A DNA stretch of 10,180 bases from an uncultured Bryobacterales bacterium. GTDB lineage: Bacteria > Acidobacteriota > Terriglobia > Bryobacterales > Bryobacteraceae. The stretch lies in NCBI GenBank assembly GCA_937859895.1, contig CALMAV010000460.1:11318-21497 (forward strand). Reading direction: 5' to 3'. The translations under genes and the position numbers were made by a program. Under the pieces are notes generated by a model. The model ran no database searches. It worked only from the letters and a program-made list of their open reading frames with translations, and had not been told where the DNA came from. Positions 1-5,768 of the stretch are shown in pieces (positions within the stretch are counted from its first letter, which is position 1; every line of letters starts with the position of its first letter).

Positions 1-855
1 GACGGGGATTGGGAAGCCCCCTACACAGCTGTTTTTATCGCACTACTCTGTATTTCTACTGTGACTCAGTGGCGCAGCCGCGATCTCTCATTCGGGCACG
101 CGGCCCTTCGTGGACTGCAATGGGGCTTGGCGCTACTGTTTTCATCGGTGCTCTTGCCAATTTTGCCCATGTTACTGGTAGCCGGGGCATACGCTTTTCG
201 AAGGGCTGGGCTTAGGCGCTATCTGTTAACCGCCTGCCTGGAATTCGCCGTCGCTTTGCTGTGCCTGGCACCTTGGGCTCTCCGTAACGAAATGGCTTTA
301 GGATCCCCCATTGCAACTCGGAGCAATTTTGGCATCGAACTGCGCGTCTCCAATAATGACGAAGCTACGCCTGATCAGCGTGTAAATTACATTCGGGGAG
401 TTTACGGTCGCTTTCACCCGCTTCAGAACGCTGGTGAAGCGCTCAAGGTTCGTCAATTGGGAGAAGTGAGATACAATCAGCTAGCTGTTCAGCATACAGA
501 GACCTGGATTGCCGGCCACCTAGAACGATTTGCTGAACTCACTGCAGGAAGGTTTGCCTACTTCTGGTTCTATCCAGACCCATCCAAAATCAAAGCACTT
601 TGGGGAGCACTGACCGCAATCTTAGGGTTGATCGGACTTTTTCTAGTCTGGCAGCATTGTTGGGAAGCGGGATTAACCACTTCCCTGATGCTCTTCTTCT
701 ACTCCGCGCCAAGCTACCTGGTACATGTAGGTGCCCGCCAACGATACCCAGTTGACTGGCTCCTAACGGTTTTCTCAGTCTATGCAGTGAGCCAAATCTG
801 GACTTTTTGCACAGGAGAGAAGCCCGGACAAATGGGCGCTAGGCTGACACCGTAG
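1..855 (+). CDS. Membrane glycosyltransferase, GT39/PMT (ArnT-like) family, C-terminal part; 5' end outside window
   Basis: The reading frame is open from base 1 to the TAG at 853-855, giving 284 residues with no start in the window; the GTG at 61 is just an internal valine. The fragment is strongly hydrophobic, with probable membrane helices near residues 8-20, 38-65, 73-92, 198-218 and 226-270. Between them lies a soluble stretch (about 95-190) starting PWALRN and then SNFGIELRVSNND, followed by HPLQN and LGEVRYNQ. This order (W-LRN, R-SNFG-EL--NN, HP-QN, LGE--Y) is what I know from bacterial family-39 glycosyltransferases, which move a sugar from a polyprenyl-phosphate donor to a lipid or glycan at the outer face of the inner membrane. 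The RQRYP motif (248-252) before the last helix also fits that family. The catalytic N-terminal loop with the acidic pair is missing, so the substrate cannot be told. The 3' end overlaps the converging flavoenzyme gene by 17 bp. Confidence 0.8.
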   Translation, partial: DGDWEAPYTAVFIALLCISTVTQWRSRDLSFGHAALRGLQWGLALLFSSVLLPILPMLLVAGAYAFRRAGLRRYLLTACLEFAVALLCLAPWALRNEMALGSPIATRSNFGIELRVSNNDEATPDQRVNYIRGVYGRFHPLQNAGEALKVRQLGEVRYNQLAVQHTETWIAGHLERFAELTAGRFAYFWFYPDPSKIKALWGALTAILGLIGLFLVWQHCWEAGLTTSLMLFFYSAPSYLVHVGARQRYPVDWLLTVFSVYAVSQIWTFCTGEKPGQMGARLTP

Positions 856-2473
856 CGGGCGTTTGCTGACTGGCAGCCACCTTGTCAGCTTCTTCCTTTT
901 CTTCGTGATACTCCTGTTCGGTATTCAAGGCCCACAAGTTATCGCGACTATGCACGTCAGCAATGATATTGTCAACGGCAGTCATAGCGGTCAACATGGA
1001 ATGGTCTTGATTGTTGTATTTGTGCATGCCATTCCTGCCGACAAGGAATAGGTTGTCAAGACCGTTAACCCATGAAATGACCTCTGGGAAGCGATCGTAA
1101 GAGCCAAAGTACGCCGGATAGGTTTTCGGCACCCGAATTACCGTCGCATCTAGGACATTCTCTTTGTCCAAAATGTTCATTGATGATAACTCGTCTTTCG
1201 CCAACTGGATCATCTCCGCTTCTGTGCGGTTCCAGAGAGCATCGCCTTCGTTGCAGAAGTACTCTAAGCCGATCCAAATATGGTTCGGGTCGGCTACCAT
1301 GGACGGGCTCCAGTTATTGAAGATTTGAAGACGCCCAACCAGGACATCTGGTTCTTGAATGTAGATCCAGTTGTCGCGGACCAATTCGCCCGAGACTTCC
1401 CGGAGCTTAATCTTGTCGCAAAGTACGCCGACAGTAATAAAGTCACGATAAACCAGGCCATCAGACACTTCGCGCACCCGCGCCGGTGCCGGTGGATTCA
1501 TGTCGGCAATAAGTTCTTTCACCGGCATGGTTGAAAAGAAGTAATCACCTTCGAACGTCTTCGCTTCTTTGGTCTTATCGCTATGGGCCTCTACTGCAAG
1601 AACACGGCTGCCGTTATGCCGGATTTGGTCAACGTTCCACTCCATGTGGATTTCGCCGCCTAGCTTCAATACCAGCGTAGCGACTTCCTCCCACATCTGA
1701 CCCGGTCCGTACTTGGGATACAAGAACTGCTCGATGAGGGAGGTCTCGACGTCTTTCTGCGAGATGTCCTTCTTCTTTGGCAGCATCTTCTTTAAAATGT
1801 GCGTTACAGCCTTCAAGATAGAAAGACCCTTGATCCGCTGTGCGCCCCACTCGGCCGAGATTGCGTTACATTCGATACCCCAAACCTTCTCTGTGTAGGA
1901 CTTGAAGAACGTGAGGTAGAGTTCGCGCCCGAACCGATTAATGAAAAATTCTTCCAGATTGGTTTCCGGCTTAATCGGAAACAGCAAAGCCTTCATGTAA
2001 CTGAAGCCGATTTTCATCGTCTTCCAGAAGCCAAGCTTCTTCAGCGTGTCGCCGCTGAGAGTGATCGGGTAATCAAAAAACTGCCGCATGAAGTAGATGC
2101 GCGACTTGCGATTACGCACCAACATGACAGAATTGTCGACTTCCGGATCAATCGCAACAGGATGCGCGGGGACGGTCGTTGTCTGCCGCTGATAAGTGAT
2201 CTGGGTACTGCCACCCTCGATCTGCTGCATCGGCATGATGTTCAACCACCACTTCATGACGCGGTCGGACTTAGAGAAAAACCGATGGCCACCGATGTCA
2301 ATTCGGTTGCCCTTATAGTTGATCGTTCGCGAGATGCCGCCGATATAATCGCTTTTCTCAAGGATGACCGGCAGGATGTCTGTCCTGGTAAGAAGCTCAA
2401 AAGCCGCTGTCAGACCGGCCGGACCGGCGCCAATGATAATTGCGCGTTTACGTTGCTCAGTAGAAGGCTGCAT
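839..2473 (-). CDS. NAD(P)/FAD-dependent oxidoreductase, amine-oxidase / UDP-galactopyranose-mutase-like
   Basis: A 544-residue cytosolic flavoprotein. The N-terminus holds a classic FAD dinucleotide fold: AIIIGAGPAGL at 11-21, the acidic strand end LEK at 38-40, and two glycine pairs, YIGGISRT (43-50) and DIGGHRFF (59-66). The C-terminal FAD segment is LFLVGRNGMHKYNNQDHS (475-492). The middle part (about 130-330) is the variable substrate domain. This layout is shared by the amino-oxidase superfamily, including UDP-galactopyranose mutase and proteins often labelled protoporphyrinogen oxidase; the GG-RT-----DIGGHRFF region is closest to the polysaccharide-cluster members of that group. With a membrane glycosyltransferase next door, a role in sugar or lipid modification for surface glycans is more likely than haem synthesis, but the substrate is unknown. 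The ATG at 2471-2473 is well supported by GGAGG (2479-2483, minus strand) five bases upstream. The last 17 bp overlap the converging gene; the C-terminal 30 residues are a charged, low-complexity tail. Confidence 0.88.
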   Translation of the reverse strand: MQPSTEQRKRAIIIGAGPAGLTAAFELLTRTDILPVILEKSDYIGGISRTINYKGNRIDIGGHRFFSKSDRVMKWWLNIMPMQQIEGGSTQITYQRQTTTVPAHPVAIDPEVDNSVMLVRNRKSRIYFMRQFFDYPITLSGDTLKKLGFWKTMKIGFSYMKALLFPIKPETNLEEFFINRFGRELYLTFFKSYTEKVWGIECNAISAEWGAQRIKGLSILKAVTHILKKMLPKKKDISQKDVETSLIEQFLYPKYGPGQMWEEVATLVLKLGGEIHMEWNVDQIRHNGSRVLAVEAHSDKTKEAKTFEGDYFFSTMPVKELIADMNPPAPARVREVSDGLVYRDFITVGVLCDKIKLREVSGELVRDNWIYIQEPDVLVGRLQIFNNWSPSMVADPNHIWIGLEYFCNEGDALWNRTEAEMIQLAKDELSSMNILDKENVLDATVIRVPKTYPAYFGSYDRFPEVISWVNGLDNLFLVGRNGMHKYNNQDHSMLTAMTAVDNIIADVHSRDNLWALNTEQEYHEEKEEADKVAASQQTPATVSA

Positions 2474-2505
2474 GGACCCCTCCAGTTTATCTGACTTACG
2501 GGTAA

Positions 2506-2535
2506 ATTATCGAGCCTTATATCTTAAGATTTCAA
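2506..2535 (-). promoter_or_regulatory. Candidate sigma70-like promoter for the flavoenzyme gene
   Basis: Read on the minus strand, TTGAAA (2530-2535) is followed after 18 bases by GATAAT (2506-2511). Both boxes match the consensus at five of six positions. Transcription would begin near 2499, leaving a leader of about 25 nt that contains the strong GGAGG ribosome site. A perfect 10-bp palindrome (2521-2530) fills much of the spacer and could be a regulator site. Found by eye only. Confidence 0.4.
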
Positions 2536-2598
2536 GCCGCGAGTACCGTTACCGACTTAGAACTGAGTAATATAAGTCCAGATTTTACTGAGGCTTAC

Positions 2599-2709
2599 AT
2601 GCCTCTGCGCGTAATTTGTGCATCCTGGTTCAAGTCTTTGTTTGACGGGCTAAATACCGGCTCTACCGTTCATCCGCATCAGCAAACCCCTTTGTTGAAG
2701 GGTTGCTAG
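2599..2709 (+). CDS. Possible small ORF (36 codons), unrecognised
   Basis: ATG at 2599 opens a 36-codon frame ending in TAG at 2707-2709; it would start MPLRVICASWFKSLFDG. A GAGG (2590-2593) stands five bases before the ATG and a TATAAG (2571-2576) lies about 23 bases upstream, without a good -35 box. The product matches no family I know. Its last codons run through the imperfect hairpin at 2681-2707 and reach the putative -35 box of the ATPase promoter. It may be chance: short frames of this size are common. If real, it could be a leader peptide for the ATPase gene 200 bp downstream. Confidence 0.12.
   Translation: MPLRVICASWFKSLFDGLNTGSTVHPHQQTPLLKGC
2681..2707. repeat. Imperfect inverted repeat overlapping the putative ATPase promoter
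   Basis: The left arm AGCAAACCCCTT pairs with the right arm AAGGGTTGCT over ten base pairs if one A and one C bulge out; the loop is TGTTG. No T run follows on either strand, so it is not an intrinsic terminator. The right arm covers the -35 box (2703-2708) of the candidate promoter for the copper ATPase, a position that would suit a repressor or activator operator. It is not a recognisable CueR, CopY or CsoR box. Confidence 0.3.
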
Positions 2710-2732
2710 AACTACAAACCCGAATCTACAAT
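2703..2732 (+). promoter_or_regulatory. Candidate promoter for the copper ATPase gene
   Basis: TTGCTA (2703-2708) is followed after 18 bases by TACAAT (2727-2732); the -10 box matches the consensus at five of six positions, the -35 at four. Transcription would start near 2739, giving a leader of about 170 nt that contains three further dyads. A weaker alternative closer to the gene is TTGCCG (2778-2783), 17 bases, TACACC (2801-2806). Found by eye only. Confidence 0.33.
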
Positions 2733-2780
2733 CCACCGTCGCAGTGCCACTCTCAGAACTTCTGCTGAAGGGTAAGGTTG

Positions 2781-2800
2781 CCGAGCGATTCTCTTCTCGG
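2781..2800. repeat. Dyad CCGAG-N10-CTCGG upstream of copper ATPase
   Basis: A perfect 5-bp inverted repeat, CCGAG at 2781-2785 and CTCGG at 2796-2800, separated by ten bases. It would form a short stem in the ATPase leader RNA. If the alternative promoter TTGCCG-N17-TACACC is the real one, it lies across the spacer between -35 and -10, the place where MerR-family regulators bind. At this length it could also be chance. Confidence 0.22.
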
Positions 2801-2840
2801 TACACCACCTAGAGCGCAAGGCAGAAGCACGTCGCACCGT

Positions 2841-2864
2841 TTACCCGACTGGTTCATCAGGTAA
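2841..2864. repeat. Dyad TTACC-N14-GGTAA upstream of copper ATPase
   Basis: TTACC (2841-2845) and GGTAA (2860-2864) form a 5-bp inverted repeat. Inside it, CTG (2849-2851) and CAG (2858-2860) offer a competing pairing. It is followed by AGAGAGGTGGG, a purine-rich stretch that looks like a ribosome site but lies more than 30 bases before the ATG, too far to serve it. Weak evidence alone; noted as part of the dyad-rich leader. Confidence 0.2.
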
Positions 2865-2877
2865 GAGAGGTGGGAAT

Positions 2878-2899
2878 AAGATTCATTGTTGTGATTCTT
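2878..2899. repeat. Inverted repeat immediately upstream of the copper ATPase start
   Basis: AAGATTCA (2878-2885) and TGATTCTT (2892-2899) match as an inverted repeat at seven of eight positions around the six-base centre TTGTTG. The repeat ends two bases before GGGGAA, the only ribosome-site-like sequence near the ATG at 2908. As RNA it would be a stem directly beside the translation start; as DNA it would be a 22-bp operator-like site. Either reading suggests control of the ATPase. Confidence 0.35.
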
Positions 2900-2907
2900 C
2901 GGGGAAT

Positions 2908-5379
2908 ATGGTGAAAGATCCAGTCTGCGGGATGACGGTGGACGCCGACAAGTCCGTCTATCTAAGCGAGAACAACGGCCAAACGTATGCTTTCTGCTCG
3001 GCAGGATGCAAACGAAAGTTTGACGACGCACCCGATCAGTATCGGCAGGGCTCCAGCAGTAGCACACTGCTTACCGACGAGCCTAAATCAGCCATCGACC
3101 CTGTCTGCGGCATGAAAGTCGCTCCCAGTAAGGCCGCTGCGATCGTCCAACACGGGGGCGCAGACTTCCATTTCTGCGGTGCAGGCTGTGCTGCCAAGTT
3201 TCGTTCCGACCCGGATCAGTACCTTCGGCCAAAACCGTCGGCAATGCCGTCACAAGTGCCTGACCAGCAGGCCGTATACATCTGCCCGATGGACCCGGAA
3301 GTCAGCCAGATAGGTCCGGGTAGTTGCCCGAAGTGCGGCATGGCGCTCGAGCCAAAGGAAGTAACAGGCGAAGAGGATCGTTCCGAATTTCTCGCAATGC
3401 AGCGGCGTTTTTGGATAAGCGTCGCGCTTACAGTGCCAATGCTGGCGCTGATGATCTCCGAATTGCTCCCCTCCATGCCGCTTCAGCATCTTTTGCCAGG
3501 GGGGGCGTGGGCCTTCATTGAGTTTGCGCTGGCAACTCCCGTCGTGCTCTGGTGTGGCTGGTCCTTCTTTGTCATTGCGTGGCGATCGGTTCTCAGTCGT
3601 AGCCTGAACATGTTCACTTTGATTGCTTTAGGAGCAGGTTCAACCTACTTGTTCAGCGTTGTGGGGACGCTCTTTCCAGAGGTCTTTCCCCCGTCCACCC
3701 GCGGTGAGGGCGGGCAGGTTCCGCTGTATTTCGAGCCTGCTGCTGTCATCATCGCGCTCGTTCTCTTAGGTCAGGTAATGGAACTGCGAGCGCGCGGAGC
3801 AACAGGCAATGCCATTCGGGCACTTCTTGGACTGGCCCCTAAGGTGGCCAGAAGGCTCGATGGTCGCGGAGGCGAGATCGACGTTCCCTTAGCAGAGGTG
3901 CAGGTGGGCGATCAGCTTCGTGTTCGACCGGGCGAAAAAATCCCCTCGGATGGAATGGTACTCGAAGGCCAAAGCTCAGTAGATGAATCGATGATCAGCG
4001 GCGAGCCCGTACCGGTTGCGAAGGATAAAGGCTCAACCGTCGTAGCCGGGACTATCAACAGCACGGGCAGTTTTGTTATGCAAGCGCAGCGTGTTGGCGC
4101 AGATACTCTGCTGTCCCAGATTGTCAGGATGGTGGGCCAAGCGCAGCGGACGCGTGCACCCATTCAACGAATAGCCGATCGCGTGTCTTCCTACTTTGTT
4201 CCGGCAGTTATTACTTTAGCCATCATCACCTTTTGCATCTGGTATGCGATTGGACCGCAGCCGCATTTGGCACATGCTCTGATCAGTGCAGTAGCGGTAC
4301 TCACCATTGCGTGTCCCTGTGCTCTTGGCCTGGCAACGCCGATGGCGATCACCGTGGGCACAGGACGCGGCGCAAGCGCTGGGATTTTGATTCGCAATGC
4401 AGAGGCGCTGGAGCAGTTTGGCAAAGTAGACACCCTGGTTATAGACAAAACTGGCACCCTGACTGAAGGCAAGCCGAGTCTGCACTCGGTAGTTTCGGAG
4501 CCCGGCATCACTGAATCTGAACTCCTACAACTTGCTGCCAGCCTGGAGCGCTCCAGCGAACATCCGCTCGCGGCAGCGATAGTCAGCGGAGCCGCAGAGC
4601 GAAGCCTTTCGTTAACGAATGCGAGCGGTTTCAGCTCCGTGACAGGAAAGGGCGTTAAGGGCGTGGTCGGCGGCAAGCAGGTGGCAGTCGGCAATAGTCA
4701 ATGGTTCGGCGAGCTAGGCATTGACCCCGGGCCGTTGCTAGACCGGGCTGAAGTTCTACGACGAGATGGCGCCACGGTGATGTTGGTTGCCGTGGAGGGC
4801 AAAGCAGCAGGTACGGTAAGCGTCATTGACCAGATCAAAGACTCGACCCCGGCGACCATTCGTGAGTTAAAAGCTGCCGGCCTCAAGGTGATTATGGTGA
4901 CCGGAGACAATGCGACGACGGCCCGGGCGGTTGCGGAGAAGCTGGGCATCGCCTTCGAAGCCGATATTTTGCCGCAGGGAAAAGCAGATGTTGTGAAAGC
5001 GCTTCAGGAACGGGGCTCGATTGTAGCCATGGCCGGTGATGGCGTGAATGACGCTCCGGCGCTTGCTCAGGCAAACGTGGGTGTCGCAATGGGCACGGGT
5101 ACCGATGTAGCGATTGAGGCAGGCGGCATTACTCTGGTGAAGGGTGATCTGCGAGCAATCGTTCGCGCGCGCCGTCTCAGTCAGGCTACGATGCGCAACA
5201 TCCGCCAGAACCTTTTCTTCGCATTCTTTTATAACCTGCTAGGCGTGCCGCTGGCGGCCGGCGTTCTTTATCCCGTCTTCGGCTTGGTCCTGAGTCCGAT
5301 GATTGCCGCAGCGGCTATGAGCTTCAGTTCAGTCTCCGTCATCGCCAACTCCCTGCGGCTTCGGACAGCAAAGATATGA
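2908..5379 (+). CDS. copA: Cu(I)-exporting P1B-1 ATPase with tandem YHS domains and HMBD
   Basis: An 823-residue inner-membrane pump that exports copper at the cost of ATP. Domain order: YHS domain 1 (about 4-45; Cys7, Cys30, Cys34), YHS domain 2 (about 64-105; Cys67, Cys90, Cys94), a heavy-metal-binding segment YICPMDP...CPKCGM (124-149; Cys126, Cys140, Cys143), then the ATPase core. The core shows the actuator SGEP (364-367), CPC in the membrane (469-471), the phosphorylated Asp513 in DKTGT, the SEHP site (550-553), TGDN (665-668) and GDGVND (710-715). FFYN (773-776) and MSFSS (804-808) in the last two helices, with CPC, mark the Cu(I) P1B-1 class; silver is a possible second substrate. No HMA domain is present. 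ATG 2908 is preceded by GGGGAA at unusually short spacing; GTG 2911 is an alternative that loses only one residue. No copper regulator or chaperone gene lies beside it. The stop is seven bases from the converging VOC gene. Confidence 0.95.
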   Translation: MVKDPVCGMTVDADKSVYLSENNGQTYAFCSAGCKRKFDDAPDQYRQGSSSSTLLTDEPKSAIDPVCGMKVAPSKAAAIVQHGGADFHFCGAGCAAKFRSDPDQYLRPKPSAMPSQVPDQQAVYICPMDPEVSQIGPGSCPKCGMALEPKEVTGEEDRSEFLAMQRRFWISVALTVPMLALMISELLPSMPLQHLLPGGAWAFIEFALATPVVLWCGWSFFVIAWRSVLSRSLNMFTLIALGAGSTYLFSVVGTLFPEVFPPSTRGEGGQVPLYFEPAAVIIALVLLGQVMELRARGATGNAIRALLGLAPKVARRLDGRGGEIDVPLAEVQVGDQLRVRPGEKIPSDGMVLEGQSSVDESMISGEPVPVAKDKGSTVVAGTINSTGSFVMQAQRVGADTLLSQIVRMVGQAQRTRAPIQRIADRVSSYFVPAVITLAIITFCIWYAIGPQPHLAHALISAVAVLTIACPCALGLATPMAITVGTGRGASAGILIRNAEALEQFGKVDTLVIDKTGTLTEGKPSLHSVVSEPGITESELLQLAASLERSSEHPLAAAIVSGAAERSLSLTNASGFSSVTGKGVKGVVGGKQVAVGNSQWFGELGIDPGPLLDRAEVLRRDGATVMLVAVEGKAAGTVSVIDQIKDSTPATIRELKAAGLKVIMVTGDNATTARAVAEKLGIAFEADILPQGKADVVKALQERGSIVAMAGDGVNDAPALAQANVGVAMGTGTDVAIEAGGITLVKGDLRAIVRARRLSQATMRNIRQNLFFAFFYNLLGVPLAAGVLYPVFGLVLSPMIAAAAMSFSSVSVIANSLRLRTAKI

Positions 5380-5386
5380 CAACCCC

Positions 5387-5743
5387 TTACTGAATCAGCA
5401 CAAGCAGCACTCCAGACGGATCCCAAATGTGCATGACCATCGAAGCGTCAACGGGCTCTGGAGGCTTGAAGCGGATGCTGGCAAACTCTTGACTGCTCTC
5501 AATCTCCTGTATTCGCCGATGCCAGGCACCCATGTCGTTCACGCTGACGGCAATCATGAAGTTATTGGCCCAGTCCTCCACATAGAAGTCCTGCAGCCGG
5601 AAGGAATGGCCGCTGAGTTCGAAGTCGGCGGTGCCTCCCCAGCCTTCGGTCATGCTGAAACCTAATGCCGAATAGAATCGCTTAGACTGTTCGAAGTCCT
5701 TTGCCGGCAGGTATACCTTGAAATTGTTGATGCTTTGGGTCAC
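5387..5743 (-). CDS. VOC-family (glyoxalase/bleomycin-resistance fold) protein
   Basis: A 118-residue protein with one vicinal-oxygen-chelate fold. Visible hallmarks are an opening strand INNFKVYLPA (5-14), the helix KRFYSALGF (21-29), the strand FMIAVSVND in the middle and the closing HIWDPSGVLLVL near the C-terminus. The usual metal-binding His/Glu positions of true glyoxalase I are not clear, so no reaction is proposed; many such proteins bind small ligands or have unknown roles. I chose GTG 5741-5743 because AGGGG (5751-5755) stands seven bases before it and the fold begins right after. A longer GTG start at 5797 adds 18 residues without fold-like character and would run 29 bp into the upstream GH42 gene. 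The gap to that gene is 25 bp on the same strand, so the two are probably co-transcribed, though a link in function is not evident. Confidence 0.82.
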   Translation of the reverse strand: MTQSINNFKVYLPAKDFEQSKRFYSALGFSMTEGWGGTADFELSGHSFRLQDFYVEDWANNFMIAVSVNDMGAWHRRIQEIESSQEFASIRFKPPEPVDASMVMHIWDPSGVLLVLIQ

Positions 5744-5750
5744 ATCGACG

Positions 5751-5755
5751 CCCCT
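5751..5755 (-). promoter_or_regulatory. Ribosome binding site deciding the VOC gene start
   Basis: AGGGG on the minus strand, seven bases upstream of GTG 5741-5743. No comparable site stands before the longer GTG start at 5797. It lies between the GH42 stop (5769-5771) and the VOC start. Confidence 0.5.
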
Positions 5756-5768
5756 GGGATTGCGCCTG

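Larger units (their letters stand above)
2474..2907. other. Divergent intergenic region between flavoenzyme and copper ATPase genes
   Basis: This is a 434-bp stretch between divergently read genes, unusually long for this window. I find no tRNA-like cloverleaf. It holds a sigma70-like promoter for the leftward gene (2506-2535), one for the rightward gene (2703-2732), and a doubtful 36-codon ORF (2599-2709). It also holds dyads at 2521-2530, 2681-2707, 2781-2800, 2841-2864 and 2878-2899. The dyad at 2521-2530 (ATCTTAAGAT, perfect) lies in the spacer of the leftward promoter. No known riboswitch core was recognised. Confidence 0.6.

Noticed and set aside
61..855. A complete 264-residue gene starting at GTG 61
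   Set aside because: The frame is open to base 1 with hydrophobic, membrane-like residues upstream, no ribosome site stands before 61, and the family is much longer at its N-terminus.
1799..2494. A 231-codon plus-strand frame
   Set aside because: It lies antisense to the flavoenzyme gene, is rich in Arg and His as shadow frames are, and resembles no family.
2681..2707. Intrinsic terminator
   Set aside because: The stem has two bulges and there is no T run after it on either strand.
2753..3067. A 104-codon minus-strand frame
   Set aside because: It covers the antisense of the first YHS domain and part of the leader, with Arg/Ser/Cys-rich composition and no family resemblance.
4191..4694. 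A 167-codon minus-strand frame
   Set aside because: It is antisense to the ATPase core (CPC and DKTGT region) with Ala/Pro/Thr-rich shadow composition.
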